Part shown: positions 10,474-19,432 of the stretch, one piece after another
Numbering within the stretch: position 1 is the first letter of the stretch
Layout: every line of letters starts with the position of its first letter
NCBI RefSeq assembly: GCF_039535475.1
Contig: NZ_BAAAXG010000026.1
Span: forward strand, 1,240,001 to 1,304,000
Origin: Streptomyces showdoensis
GTDB lineage: Bacteria > Actinomycetota > Actinomycetes > Streptomycetales > Streptomycetaceae
DNA length: 64,000 nt
Reading direction: 5' to 3'
Notes under the pieces: generated by a model
Databases searched by the model: none
What the model saw: the letters and a program-made list of their open reading frames with translations, nothing else
What the model was told of the DNA's origin: nothing
Program-made: the position numbers and the translations under genes

Positions 10474-11312
10474 CCCAGCGCCCCCGCCAGCCCCTCCAGC
10501 AGACCCACCACCGCCGCCGGCCCCGGGACCGTGAGGTCGGCGCGGTCGGCGAGGTCGGGGACGGATTCGGAGGCCGAGGCGGAGCAGACGAGCAGGCCCG
10601 GGGTGCCGTCGGAGCGGAGCTTCTCCACGGCCGCGTACGCGGGGAGGTCGCCCAGGTCGTCGCCCGCGTACAGGACGGACCCGGCGCCCAGTTCCCGGAC
10701 GTAGTCGGAGAGGGCCACCCCCTTGTCCATGCCCGGGGGCCGGAGCTCCAGGACCATGCGGCCGGGTTCGAGGACCAGGCCGTGGTGGGTGGCCAGGTCG
10801 CCGAGCGGGCCCTTCAGGGCCTCGAAGGCGCCCTGCGGGTCGTCGGCGCGGCGGGTGTGGACGGCGACCGCGCGGCCCTTCTCCTCGATCCAGGTGCCGG
10901 GCCAGGCGCCGATCCGGTCGAGGAAGCCGGGCAGCTCGGCGCGGACCGAGGCCACGCCCGGGTGGGGGGCGGCGGCGTGCACGGTGCCGGTGACGGCGTC
11001 CCAGCGCTCGGCGCCGTAGTGGCCGAGGACCACGAGGTGCTCCAGGCCCGGGACGCCGGCGAAGCCCCCGTACCGTACGGCCACTCCGGCGGGGCGGCCG
11101 GTGATCACGGCGACGGCGGCCACCCGGGGGGCGAGGGCGGCCAGGGCGGGGACCGCGCCGGGGTGGGCGCGGGCCCGCTCGGGGTCGGGGACGATCTCGG
11201 CGAGCGTCCCGTCGAAGTCGAGGGCGACGACGGCCTTCTCGGGCCGCGCGAGGAGCGCGTCGAGACCGTCGCGGCCGGCGGTGGTGGTCGGGTGCGGAAG
11301 GCTGCTGACCAT
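10461..11312 (-). CDS. otsB: Trehalose-6-phosphate phosphatase
   Basis: HAD-superfamily phosphatase that removes phosphate from trehalose-6-phosphate. It is the second step after OtsA. The 283 residues contain the nucleophile motif DFDGTLAEI (D32, D34), the VITGRP motif II, and YAGDDLGD as the metal-binding motif. The GRMVLELRPPGMDKG segment is typical of this family. The gene is convergent with the preceding secreted-protein gene and overlaps its end by 13 bp. The next leftward gene (DUF3263) ends 64 bp upstream. Confidence 0.95.
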   Translation of the reverse strand: MVSSLPHPTTTAGRDGLDALLARPEKAVVALDFDGTLAEIVPDPERARAHPGAVPALAALAPRVAAVAVITGRPAGVAVRYGGFAGVPGLEHLVVLGHYGAERWDAVTGTVHAAAPHPGVASVRAELPGFLDRIGAWPGTWIEEKGRAVAVHTRRADDPQGAFEALKGPLGDLATHHGLVLEPGRMVLELRPPGMDKGVALSDYVRELGAGSVLYAGDDLGDLPAYAAVEKLRSDGTPGLLVCSASASESVPDLADRADLTVPGPAAVVGLLEGLAGALGQGA

Positions 11313-11376
11313 GTACCCGACCCTACCCAGGGACGCGCCCCGCGTCAGGGGGGCGGGTCCGGCCGTCCCGAGGGGG

Positions 11377-11616
11377 TCAGCGGCGGGATTCGCGCTCCGC
11401 GCGGACCCTGCGGAGCCGGTTCACCGTGACCGGGTCGTGGGCGAGCGCCCGCGGGTCGTCGAGGAGGGCGTTGAGCAGCTGGTAGTAGCGGGTGGCGGAG
11501 AGACCGAGTCCCTCGCGCACCGCCCGCTCCTTGGCGCCGGGGCCCGGCCAGGAACGGCGTTCCATGGCCAGGACGGCCTGCTCTCGTTCGCCCAGCGCGC
11601 CGGGTTCGGTGGTCAT
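11377..11616 (-). CDS. DUF3263-type small helix-turn-helix protein
   Basis: 79 residues. The segment KERAVREGLGLSATRYYQLLNALLDDPRA has the shape of a short HTH and matches what I recall of DUF3263, a small actinobacterial family of unknown function. The charged C-terminus ends VRAERESRR. It lies between a sugar-binding lipoprotein gene and otsB on the same strand. It may be a DNA-binding protein; no target is visible. Confidence 0.75.
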   Translation of the reverse strand: MTTEPGALGEREQAVLAMERRSWPGPGAKERAVREGLGLSATRYYQLLNALLDDPRALAHDPVTVNRLRRVRAERESRR

Positions 11617-11647
11617 GTGACCAACCTAATGCCGCCCGCCGGGCGTT

Positions 11648-12922
11648 TCACTCGGCGCTTTCCGCCGTCGACGCGGCGCGCGCGATCCGGCCCAGCACCT
11701 CCGCGGGCTTGGCGTCCGGCGCGACCGCCTGCCCGATGTCCTTCTTGATGACCCCGCTGACCTGCGCCCAGGAGGTCTTGCCGACCGGCGGCAGCTGCGC
11801 GTCGGGCAGCGCCTGCAGGAACTCGCGGAGGCCCGCGTGCTCCGGGTCCGACTCCATCCGCGCGGAGGCCGTGATGGTGGCGGGCAGCAGGTCGTTGTCG
11901 CCGGCGAACTTCAGCACGTTCTCGTCGCTGAAGGCGAAGTCGAGGAAGGCGCCGATCTCCTTGCGGTGCCCGTTCTGCTTGAAGCCCATGATCCAGTCGG
12001 CGACGCCCATGGTGGCCCTGGCCTTGCCGGAGGCGCCGGGCAGGGCGATCTTGCCGACCTTGACGCCCTGCTTCTCGGCCTCCTGCATCAGCGAGGGGTG
12101 CCCGTTGAGCATGCCGACCTCGCCGCGGGCGAAGGCCGCGAAGGCCTCCTTGCGGTTGAGCTTGCCGGGGGCGACGGGGCCGGTGAGGCCCTCGGCGACG
12201 AGGTTGGTCCGCAGCCACTCGAAGGTGCGGACGTTCGCCTCGGAGTCGATCTTGTAGTGGTCGGTGGCGTCGGTGTAGCCGTCGCCGCCGCTGAGCAGCC
12301 ACATCATCGTCTCGGCCTGGGCCTCCTCGGGCCCGAGCGGCAGCGCGAAGGGGTACTTCACGCCCTTCTTCTCCAGCTTGCGCGCGGCGGCGGCGAGCTC
12401 GTCCCAGGTGGTCGGGGGCGCGCTGACGCCGGCCTTGTCGAAGAGGTCCTCGTTGAAGAAGAGCAGCCGGGTGGAGGCGACGAAGGGCAGCCCGTACTGG
12501 GTGCGCTTGTGCTCGCCGGCCGCGACCAGCGGGGCGAGGAAGTTGGCCTGGACCCGGATGGAGAGGAGCTCGTCGGCGGCGTAGAGCTGACCGGCGGCCG
12601 CGTAGTCGGCGTAGGCGCCGATCTGGGCGATGTCGGGGGCCTGGCCGGCCTTGACCAGCTCGGCGACCTTGCGGTCGACGTCGTTCCAGGACTCGATCTG
12701 GACCTGGACCTTCACGCCGGGGTTCTTGGCCTCGAAGGCGGAGACCACGCCGGCCCAGTACTTCTTGGTGGAGTCGCCGCCGCCGAGGTCGTAGTCGGCG
12801 GCGATCAGCTTGAGGGTCACGTCGCCGGACTCGGCGTCCAGGGTGCCGCAGCCGGAGAGGGCGCCGGTCAGGCCGAGTGCGGAGGCCGCCGCGGCCAGTC
12901 CAAGGAATCGTCGCCGCTGCAC
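11648..12922 (-). CDS. ABC-type sugar-binding lipoprotein
   Basis: Extracellular solute-binding protein, family 1, 424 residues. The GTG at 12922 gives MQRRRFLGLAAAASALGL and a lipobox LSGC with lipidated C25. The RRRFLG stretch is Tat-like. The body shows typical features such as KYWAGVVSAFEAKNPGVKV and the YGLPFVASTRLLFFNEDLF segment. No permease genes are next to it, so it must work with distant ones and probably with the shared ATPase MsiK encoded 25 kb away. A dre-like site 114 bp upstream and the divergent nagKA suggest DasR control and an aminosugar ligand. The ligand is inference. Confidence 0.88.
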   Translation of the reverse strand: MQRRRFLGLAAAASALGLTGALSGCGTLDAESGDVTLKLIAADYDLGGGDSTKKYWAGVVSAFEAKNPGVKVQVQIESWNDVDRKVAELVKAGQAPDIAQIGAYADYAAAGQLYAADELLSIRVQANFLAPLVAAGEHKRTQYGLPFVASTRLLFFNEDLFDKAGVSAPPTTWDELAAAARKLEKKGVKYPFALPLGPEEAQAETMMWLLSGGDGYTDATDHYKIDSEANVRTFEWLRTNLVAEGLTGPVAPGKLNRKEAFAAFARGEVGMLNGHPSLMQEAEKQGVKVGKIALPGASGKARATMGVADWIMGFKQNGHRKEIGAFLDFAFSDENVLKFAGDNDLLPATITASARMESDPEHAGLREFLQALPDAQLPPVGKTSWAQVSGVIKKDIGQAVAPDAKPAEVLGRIARAASTAESAE

Positions 12923-13035
12923 AGCCGTAACCCACCCTTTGCTCGTGATCGAGGCGTCATCGGTCGAGGCGTCACCGAGCGCCGCCGATCCCCGTTGATC
13001 GCCGTTGAGCGGCAAGTTTCTCGCGCATGAACAGG

Positions 13036-13051
13036 GGCGGTCTACACCACT
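13036..13051 (-). promoter_or_regulatory. dre-like site (DasR) upstream of the sugar-binding lipoprotein gene
   Basis: On the minus strand this reads AGTGGTGTAGACCGCC and agrees at 12 of 16 positions with the DasR consensus ACTGGTCTAGACCACT. It lies between the divergent lipoprotein and nagK genes. DasR is the GntR-family repressor released by glucosamine-6-phosphate. Confidence 0.7.
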
Positions 13052-13124
13052 TGCATATCGCTTCTGCAACGCATCGCGGCTCGCCACCTGCGGGAATTTG
13101 TATCCGAGCTCAACAATCCTCCGC

Positions 13125-13140
13125 AGTGGACTAGACCTTT
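13125..13140 (+). promoter_or_regulatory. dre-like site (DasR) upstream of nagK
   Basis: AGTGGACTAGACCTTT, 12 of 16 positions matching the DasR consensus and ending 27 bp before the nagK start. Its core GTGGACTAGACCT is identical to the site upstream of msiK at 37616-37631. Confidence 0.75.
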
Positions 13141-13167
13141 CGGGTCCCGAAGGGCGAGACTGTCCTC

Positions 13168-14118
13168 GTGAGACACGTCATCGCCCTCGATGTGGGCGGC
13201 ACCGGTATGAAGGCCGCCCTGGTCGGGGCGGACGGCACCCTGCTCCACGAGGCCCGCCGCGCCACCGGCCGCGAGCGCGGGCCCGAGGCGATCGTCGAGA
13301 CGATCCTGGGCTTCGCCGAGGAGCTGCGCGCCCTCGGCCAGGAGCGGTACGGAGAGCCCGCCGCGGCCGCCGGAGTCGCCGTCCCCGGAATCGTCGACAC
13401 CGAGAACGGCATCGCCGTCTACGCCGCCAACCTCGGCTGGCGCGACGTCCCCATGCGCGCCCTGCTCAGCGAGCGCCTGGGCGGCATCCCCGTCGCCCTC
13501 GCCCACGACGTGCGCACCGGCGGCCTCGCCGAGGGCCGGATCGGCGCCGGGAACGGCGCCGACCGCTTCCTCTTCGTGCCGCTCGGCACCGGCATCGCCG
13601 GGGCCATCGGCATCGGCAGCGAGATCGAGGCCGGCGCCCACGGCTACGCGGGCGAGATCGGCCACATCGTGGTCCGCCCCGGCGGCATCGCCTGCGGCTG
13701 CCGCCAGCGCGGCTGCCTGGAGCGGTACGCCTCCGCCTCCGCCGTCTCCCTCGCCTGGGCGACCGCCTGCGGCGACCCCGACGCCGACGCCGCCGACTGC
13801 GCCAAGGCCGTGGAGTCCGGCGACCCGGCCGCCGTCCGCGTCTGGCAGGACGCCGTCGACGCCCTGGCCGACGGACTCGTCACCGCGCTCACCCTGCTGG
13901 ACCCCCGCATGCTCATCATCGGTGGCGGTCTCGCCGAGGCCGGGGAAACCTTGTTCACACCCCTACGGGCCGCGGTGGAGGAGCGCGTCACCTTCCAGAA
14001 GCTGCCCGCCATCGTCCCGGCGGCCCTCGGGGACACCGCCGGATGCCTGGGCGCGGGCCTCCTCGCCTGGGACCTGCTCGCCGACCAGCACCCCGCCGAC
14101 TCGGAGGTATCCGCCTGA
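13168..14118 (+). CDS. nagK: N-acetylglucosamine kinase (ROK family)
   Basis: ROK-family sugar kinase, 316 residues, expected to phosphorylate GlcNAc released from chitin or cell wall. It shows the ATP loop ALDVGGTGMKAAL at the N-terminus, GEIGHIVV, and the zinc motif CGCRQRGCLE. The GTG at 13168 starts the protein MRHVIALDVGG. Its stop overlaps the nagA start (ATGA), so the two are translationally coupled. A DasR-type site sits just upstream. A glucokinase annotation is possible from sequence alone; the nagA coupling argues for GlcNAc. Confidence 0.9.
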   Translation: MRHVIALDVGGTGMKAALVGADGTLLHEARRATGRERGPEAIVETILGFAEELRALGQERYGEPAAAAGVAVPGIVDTENGIAVYAANLGWRDVPMRALLSERLGGIPVALAHDVRTGGLAEGRIGAGNGADRFLFVPLGTGIAGAIGIGSEIEAGAHGYAGEIGHIVVRPGGIACGCRQRGCLERYASASAVSLAWATACGDPDADAADCAKAVESGDPAAVRVWQDAVDALADGLVTALTLLDPRMLIIGGGLAEAGETLFTPLRAAVEERVTFQKLPAIVPAALGDTAGCLGAGLLAWDLLADQHPADSEVSA

Positions 14119-15263
14119 TGGCCGTTTCCACAGTTCTCACCGGGGCCCGCGTGGTGCTGCCGACCGGGATCGTCGAGAACGGACGAGTGATCGTCGAGAA
14201 CGGCCGCATCGTGGGCGCCGCCCGCGAGGACGCACCCGCCCTCGACCTCAGCGGTCACTGGCTCGTGCCCGGCTTCGTCGACATGCACAACCACGGCGGC
14301 GGCGGCGCGTCCTTCACCTCCGGCACCGTGGACGAGGTGCTCACCGGCGTCCACACCCACCGGCTGCACGGCACCACCACCGTCGTCGCCTCCTTCGTCA
14401 CCGGCGAGATGGACTTCCTCACCGAGCGCGCCGGCCTGCTCTCCGAGCTGGCCGAGCAGGGCGAGATCGCCGGCCTGCACTTCGAGGGCCCGTTCATCTC
14501 CCCGTGCCGCAAGGGCGCCCACGACGAGACGCTGCTGCGCGACCCCGACCCGGCCGACGTGCGCAAGCTGATCGACGCCGGCCGCGGCCAGGCCCGCATG
14601 GTCACCCTCGCCACCGAGCTGCCCGGCGGCATCGACTCCGTACGGCTGCTCGCCGAGCACGGCGTGATCGCCGCGATCGGGCACACGGACGCCTCGTACG
14701 AGCAGACCCAGGCCGCCATCGACGCCGGGGCCACCGTCGCCACCCACCTCTTCAACGCGATGCCCGGCCTCGGGCACCGGGCGCCCGGCCCGATCGCCGC
14801 GCTCCTGGAGGACGAGCGGATCACCGTCGAGCTCATCAACGACGGCACCCACCTGCACCCGGCCGCCCTGGAGCTCGCCTTCCACCACGCGGGCGCCGAG
14901 CGGGTCGCCTTCATCACCGACGCGATGGACGCCGCCGGCTTCGGCGACGGGCGCTACATGCTCGGCCCGCTGGAGGTCGAGGTGAAGGACAGCGTGGCGC
15001 GGCTCGTCGAGGGCGGCTCCATCGCCGGCTCGACGCTGACCCTGGACCGCGCCTTCAAGCGCGCGGCCACCATCGACCGGCTGCCGGTGGAGTCGGTCGT
15101 CCAGGCCCTCTCCGCCAACCCCGCCAAGCTGCTCGGCGTCTACGACCGGGTCGGCTCACTGGAGCCCGGCAAGGACGCGGACCTCGTCGTCCTCGACGCG
15201 GACTTCGAGCTCAAGGGCGTGATGCGCAAGGGCGCCTGGGTGGTCGAGCCGCAACTCGGCTGA
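14118..15263 (+). CDS. nagA: N-acetylglucosamine-6-phosphate deacetylase
   Basis: Amidohydrolase that converts GlcNAc-6-P to glucosamine-6-P, the DasR effector. The 381 residues contain the metal-site motif DMHNHGGGG, the catalytic HFEGPFIS glutamate loop, ATHLFNAMPG, DGTHLHP, and the catalytic aspartate in ITDAMDAAG. It starts with the ATG that overlaps the nagK stop. The nagB deaminase is not in this window. Confidence 0.95.
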   Translation: MAVSTVLTGARVVLPTGIVENGRVIVENGRIVGAAREDAPALDLSGHWLVPGFVDMHNHGGGGASFTSGTVDEVLTGVHTHRLHGTTTVVASFVTGEMDFLTERAGLLSELAEQGEIAGLHFEGPFISPCRKGAHDETLLRDPDPADVRKLIDAGRGQARMVTLATELPGGIDSVRLLAEHGVIAAIGHTDASYEQTQAAIDAGATVATHLFNAMPGLGHRAPGPIAALLEDERITVELINDGTHLHPAALELAFHHAGAERVAFITDAMDAAGFGDGRYMLGPLEVEVKDSVARLVEGGSIAGSTLTLDRAFKRAATIDRLPVESVVQALSANPAKLLGVYDRVGSLEPGKDADLVVLDADFELKGVMRKGAWVVEPQLG

Positions 15264-15403
15264 TCACGGGACGAGCCAGCTGAAAACGCGTCACCGAAGG
15301 TCGGCGGTCGGTCCAGGGTCTGGGCCAACCGCCTTCTCTTTGGCATGATCAGGGCGCCAGCAGCGCCCGATGGGGCCGACACGAGACGACGGGGGTGGCG
15401 CCG

Positions 15404-16342
15404 GTGATCCTCACGGTCACCCTCAACACGGCGGTGGACCTGACCTACCGGGTCCCCGCGCTCGTGCCGCACGCCTCGCACCGCGTCACCCAGGTCATCG
15501 AACGCCCCGGTGGCAAGGGCCTCAACGTCGCCCGGGTGCTCGGCGCCCTCGGCCACGAGACGGTCGTCACCGGCTTCGCGGGCGGAGCCACCGGCGAGAC
15601 CCTGCGCGAGCTCCTCGCCGGAACGACCGCCGGGCAGCCGGTCCGTGACGCCCTGGTCCCCGTCGCGGGATCCACCCGCCGCACGGTCGCCGTCGTCGAC
15701 GCGGCCAGCGGCGACACCACCCAGCTCAACGAGCCCGGCCCGGCCATCGCCCCGGCCGAGTGGGCCGCGTTCACCGCCCGCTACGCCGAACTCCTCGACG
15801 GGGCACGGGCGGTGGCGCTCTGCGGCAGCCTCCCGCCGGGCATCCACGTCGGCGCGTACGCCGAACTCGTCCGGCTCGCCCGGGGCGCCGGCGTCCCGGT
15901 CCTCCTCGACACCAGCGGCGAACCGCTGCGCCGCGGCATCGCCGCCCGCCCCGACCTGATCAAGCCCAACGCCGAGGAGCTGGCCCAGCTCACGGGCTCC
16001 CGCGAACCCCACCGCGCCACCCGCGACGCCCGCCGCCGCGGCGCCCACGCGGTCATCACCTCGCTCGGCCCCGAGGGCCTCCTCGCGGCCACCCCGGAGG
16101 GCCTGTGGCAGGCCTCCCCGCCCGCCCCCGTCCAGGGCAACCCGACCGGCGCGGGCGACTCGGCGGTCGCCGCCCTCCTCGCCGGCCTGGTCGACGGCGC
16201 CGACTGGCCCACCCGCCTCGCCCACGCCGTCGCCCTCTCCGCGGCGACCGTCCTCTCCCCGGTGGCCGGCGAGTTCGACGAGTCGGCGTACGAGTCCCTC
16301 CTCCCCCGCATCACGGTCGAGACCCCGGCTACGGCGGCCTGA
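15404..16342 (+). CDS. PfkB-family sugar-phosphate kinase (1-phosphofructokinase-like)
   Basis: Ribokinase-fold kinase of the fructose-1-phosphate/tagatose-6-phosphate group, 312 residues. It opens with ILTVTLNTAVDL, has the substrate motif GGKGLNVAR and the C-terminal PfkB signature NPTGAGDSAVAALLAGL with the catalytic aspartate. The GTG at 15404 (MILTVTLN, typical of FruK) has a GGGGGTGG ribosome-binding site 5 nt upstream. An alternative GTG at 15395 would add MAPV. It is close behind nagKA and may act on products of aminosugar catabolism, but the substrate cannot be read from sequence. Confidence 0.88.
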   Translation: MILTVTLNTAVDLTYRVPALVPHASHRVTQVIERPGGKGLNVARVLGALGHETVVTGFAGGATGETLRELLAGTTAGQPVRDALVPVAGSTRRTVAVVDAASGDTTQLNEPGPAIAPAEWAAFTARYAELLDGARAVALCGSLPPGIHVGAYAELVRLARGAGVPVLLDTSGEPLRRGIAARPDLIKPNAEELAQLTGSREPHRATRDARRRGAHAVITSLGPEGLLAATPEGLWQASPPAPVQGNPTGAGDSAVAALLAGLVDGADWPTRLAHAVALSAATVLSPVAGEFDESAYESLLPRITVETPATAA

Positions 16343-16378
16343 GCCGGAACTCCCGGAGCACCGAACCCCCGGAAACAC

Positions 16379-16406
16379 CGGCGGGGCCCCCGAAGGAGCC
16401 CCGCCG
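16379..16406. terminator. Bidirectional terminator between convergent genes
   Basis: CGGCGGGGC (16379-16387) pairs with GCCCCGCCG (16398-16406). It sits in the 84-bp gap between the PfkB kinase and the leftward CBM-type gene and can serve both. Confidence 0.7.
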
Positions 16407-16426
16407 TTCGTCCGTCGCTCAGCCGC

Positions 16427-17380
16427 TCAGCCGCTCAGCTTGGTCTTGCTGATCTTCAGCCAGTCGAAGAGCGCGTCGCACTGGTTGCCCTGCTCGCACG
16501 AGAGCTTGATCGAGTTCTGACCCTGCTTCAGAGTGACCGGCGCCCAGGTGGTCTGCCAGTTCTTCTCCAGGTTGGGGTCCGAGGAGCCGACGAAGTTCTT
16601 CAGCCCTATCGGATTGCTGTTCGCCTTGTCATTGACCGTCAGCGTCGCGTTCGCGTCCTTCGCCGGGATCGCGTACCGCACGTAGAGGTAGTAGTCCCCG
16701 GCCTCGGGCACGTCCGCCTGCCAGGTCACCGACGAACCGACCGCGTTGAACCCGGTCACGTACGCGCCGTCCGCGCCCTCCGCGCCCTTGATGTCCTTCG
16801 CCAGCACCGCCGACCCGCCCAGCTTCAGCGTCGCCGCGTCCTGCTGCGGCAGCTGCGCCGGAGGCTGCGACGAGGGGCTGGGGTCGGTGGACGGGGATTC
16901 CTCGACCTGGGTGGGGGCGTTGGTCTTGCCGCCCGCGGCGCCCGCGTTGTCCGTCTGGTCGCCGCTGTTGGAGATGACCGCGGCCGCGATGCCGATCACG
17001 ACGACCGCGACGACCGCGACCGCGCCGATCAGCAGGCCCTTGGTGTTGGGGCCGCCGCCGCGCCCGGCGGGGGGCAGCGGGGTCTGGCGGGTCTGGGGGC
17101 CGCCGGGGTACGTCTCGGGGGCCGCGTACTGCGGGTGCGGCTGGCCGTACGCCTGCTGCTGCGGGACGTGGGGCTGGGGGCGGCCGCCGTACTGGCGCTC
17201 GCCGACCGTGCGGACCTGGTTGTACGAGGTGCGGGGGACGCCCGGCTGGGACGCGGGGCCGGGGTAGCCGTAGCCGCCGCCCTGGGGTGGCTGGGCGCCT
17301 GCCGCCTGGCCGTCCTCGTAGAGGTAGCCGAACGGATCGTCGTCCTGGGGCGTCTTCGCGCCGTCGTTACCCGCAGCCAT
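16427..17380 (-). CDS. Membrane-anchored CBM-like carbohydrate-binding protein
   Basis: 317 residues. The N-terminus is long, Pro/Gly/Gln/Tyr-rich and cytosolic (to about 110). One transmembrane helix follows (GLLIGAVAVVAVVVIGIAAAV), then a Ser/Pro/Asp linker and an extracellular beta-sandwich of about 125 residues ending LFDWLKISK. That C-terminal pattern (AGDYYLYVRYAIP... LFDWL) resembles CBM35/CBM6-type sugar-binding modules. The start at 17380 has AAAGGGAG 9 nt upstream; the GTG at 17389 would overlap that site. It probably binds wall or environmental polysaccharide; no catalytic domain is present. Confidence 0.78.
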   Translation of the reverse strand: MAAGNDGAKTPQDDDPFGYLYEDGQAAGAQPPQGGGYGYPGPASQPGVPRTSYNQVRTVGERQYGGRPQPHVPQQQAYGQPHPQYAAPETYPGGPQTRQTPLPPAGRGGGPNTKGLLIGAVAVVAVVVIGIAAAVISNSGDQTDNAGAAGGKTNAPTQVEESPSTDPSPSSQPPAQLPQQDAATLKLGGSAVLAKDIKGAEGADGAYVTGFNAVGSSVTWQADVPEAGDYYLYVRYAIPAKDANATLTVNDKANSNPIGLKNFVGSSDPNLEKNWQTTWAPVTLKQGQNSIKLSCEQGNQCDALFDWLKISKTKLSG

Positions 17381-17501
17381 CCGGGTCACTCCCTTTCCAC
17401 GCTCGCCAGCCGTCGCCGACCGGCCGAGCCTACCCCGAACGGCCCTGCGGGGAATTCCTCACTCCGTGTACGGGCCGTGAACGGGGGCCCGGGCACACCG
17501 C

Positions 17502-19151
17502 CTAGCCGGCCCGGCGGTGCATCTTCGAACGGGACCGCTTCTCGATGTACATCCGCTGGTCCGCGCTGTTCAGGACCTCTTCGACGGTCATGCCGCACTC
17601 GGCCCAGCCGATGCCGAAACTGGCCCCGACCCGGACCGCCCGCCCGTCGACCCGGATCGGCGGAATGATCGCGTTCCGCAGCCGCACCGCGAGATCGGCG
17701 GCGTCGGCCGAGCCCAGCCCGTCGGCGAGGACCACGAACTCGTCGCCGCCGAGCCGCGCGACCGTGTCCCCGTCCCGTACGCCCGTGGTGAGCCGGCGGG
17801 CCACCTCGATGAGGACGGCGTCGCCGGTGTGGTGCCCGAAGCGGTCGTTGATCGACTTGAAGCCGTCGAGGTCGCAGAAGAGGACGGCGAGCCCCTTCGT
17901 GCCGTCGTCGACCTCGCCGCCGGTGGGGGCGACGGAGTGCACGTGGTGGTCGTAGGCCCCGGCGGCGGCGCCGACCGGGGTGAAGCCGAAGCCGTGCCCG
18001 TGCCCCTGGTCGTAGTCGTACTCGTACGGCGGCTCGTACGCGTCGGCGGGGGCGCCGGAGCCCGCGAAGGGGCGCTCGCAGAGGCGGGCGGAGAGCCGGG
18101 AGCGGAGCTCGGCGCTGTTCGGCAGGCCGGTGAGGGCGTCGTGCGAGGCGCGGTGGGCGAGCTGGAGTTCGTGCCGCTTGCGTTCCTCGATGTCCTCGAC
18201 GTGGGTGAGGAGGAAGCGGGGGCCGTCGGCGGTGTCGGCGACGACGGAGTTGCGCAGGGAGACCCAGACGTAGGTGCCGTCGCGGCGGCCGAGGCGCAGC
18301 TCGGCGCGGCCGCCTTCGGCGGAGGTGCGCAGCAGGGTGCCTATGTCCTCGGGGTGGACGAGGTCGGCGAAGGAGTAGCGGCGCATCACGGAGGCGGGGC
18401 GGCCGAGGAGGCGGCACAGCGCGTCGTTGGTGCGCAGCAGGCGGCCGTGCTGGTCGCCGCCCATCTCGGCGATGGCCATGCCGGAGGGCGCGTACTCGAA
18501 GGCCTGCCGGAAGGACTCCTCGCTGGCGCGCAGGGCCTGCTGCTCGCGCTCCAGGCGGACGAGGGCGCGCTGCATGTTGGAGCGCAGCCGGGCGTTGCTG
18601 ATCGCGATGCCGGACTGGGAGGCGTACATCTGGAGGGCCTCGCGGCCCCAGGGACCGGGGTGGCGGCCGTTGCGCGGGCGGTCGACGGAGATCACGCCGA
18701 GCAGCTCGCGGCCGGAGCCCGAGGCGTACATGGGGGCGTAGAGGCGGTCGTGGGGGTGCCACTCGTCCTCGAAGCGGGGGGCGGGGCCCTCGGTGTGCCA
18801 CTGCGGGACGTCGTCCTCGATCAGCACCCAGCCCTCGGTGTGCGGGATGAACCGCAGGTCGCCCCAGGCCTCGCCCATGGAGAGGCGGCGGTCCCAGGAG
18901 GCTCGGGAGCCGACCCGGCCGGTGATCAGCGCTTCGGCGGCGGGGCTGCCGGCGAAGGCGGCGACCACCAGGTCGCCGTCGGGGCGCACGAGGTTGACGC
19001 AGGCCAGCTCATAGTTGAGGCCCGCGACGATGCCGTCGGCGACGGCCTGCAGGGTGTCCGCCAGGCTGCGGGCGGTGTTGAGGTCCGCCACGACCTGATG
19101 CAGCTGCCGCAGGGTCGCAAGACGGACGTACGGCTCCGACTCGGTCTCCAT
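17502..19151 (-). CDS. cdgB: Diguanylate cyclase, GAF-PAS-GGDEF (CdgB-like)
   Basis: Cytosolic enzyme making cyclic di-GMP, which in Streptomyces controls development through BldD. The 549 residues contain a GAF domain (about 20-190), a PAS/PAC domain (about 205-320) and a GGDEF domain (about 325-540). The active-site GGDEF (468-472) is intact, with a full RxxD inhibitory site (RDGD) five residues before it. An odd Tyr/His/Gly-rich insertion of about 65 residues (PPYEYDYDQGHGHGFG region) splits the GGDEF domain after the DALTGLPN motif. The architecture and neighbours match S. coelicolor CdgB as I remember it. An upstream palindrome at 19278-19295 may be regulatory. Confidence 0.9.
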   Translation of the reverse strand: METESEPYVRLATLRQLHQVVADLNTARSLADTLQAVADGIVAGLNYELACVNLVRPDGDLVVAAFAGSPAAEALITGRVGSRASWDRRLSMGEAWGDLRFIPHTEGWVLIEDDVPQWHTEGPAPRFEDEWHPHDRLYAPMYASGSGRELLGVISVDRPRNGRHPGPWGREALQMYASQSGIAISNARLRSNMQRALVRLEREQQALRASEESFRQAFEYAPSGMAIAEMGGDQHGRLLRTNDALCRLLGRPASVMRRYSFADLVHPEDIGTLLRTSAEGGRAELRLGRRDGTYVWVSLRNSVVADTADGPRFLLTHVEDIEERKRHELQLAHRASHDALTGLPNSAELRSRLSARLCERPFAGSGAPADAYEPPYEYDYDQGHGHGFGFTPVGAAAGAYDHHVHSVAPTGGEVDDGTKGLAVLFCDLDGFKSINDRFGHHTGDAVLIEVARRLTTGVRDGDTVARLGGDEFVVLADGLGSADAADLAVRLRNAIIPPIRVDGRAVRVGASFGIGWAECGMTVEEVLNSADQRMYIEKRSRSKMHRRAG

Positions 19152-19277
19152 CGCTCGCTCTCCCCGAGACCTCGACAGCTAACTCCAGGGTTCTCATCGG
19201 CTTCGTACTGCACTGTCCCAGCCACTGAATCACAGCGAGCTGTGCACCCGGTACACAGGGTCAACAAATACTGCACT

Positions 19278-19295
19278 CTGTGACTCAAGTCACAG
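19278..19295. promoter_or_regulatory. Perfect palindrome upstream of cdgB
   Basis: CTGTGACTCAAGTCACAG is an exact 18-bp palindrome, 127 bp upstream of the cdgB start and 137 bp upstream of the divergent flavin reductase gene. It resembles a BldD box (GTGAC...GTCAC) but the spacer is one base short of the published consensus, so the binding factor is uncertain. Confidence 0.5.
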
Positions 19296-19432
19296 CAGGT
19301 CGCAGGCCATTCCGAACCCTGCGTGAACGGCGTGCGGCGGATGGGCGAAAGGGGTCCTAGGACCGGCGGGGGAAGCCCGACTGGTCCCGCGGCCCGATGT
19401 AGGGGGGACCGGGCCCGGACTAGCGTGCGAGG

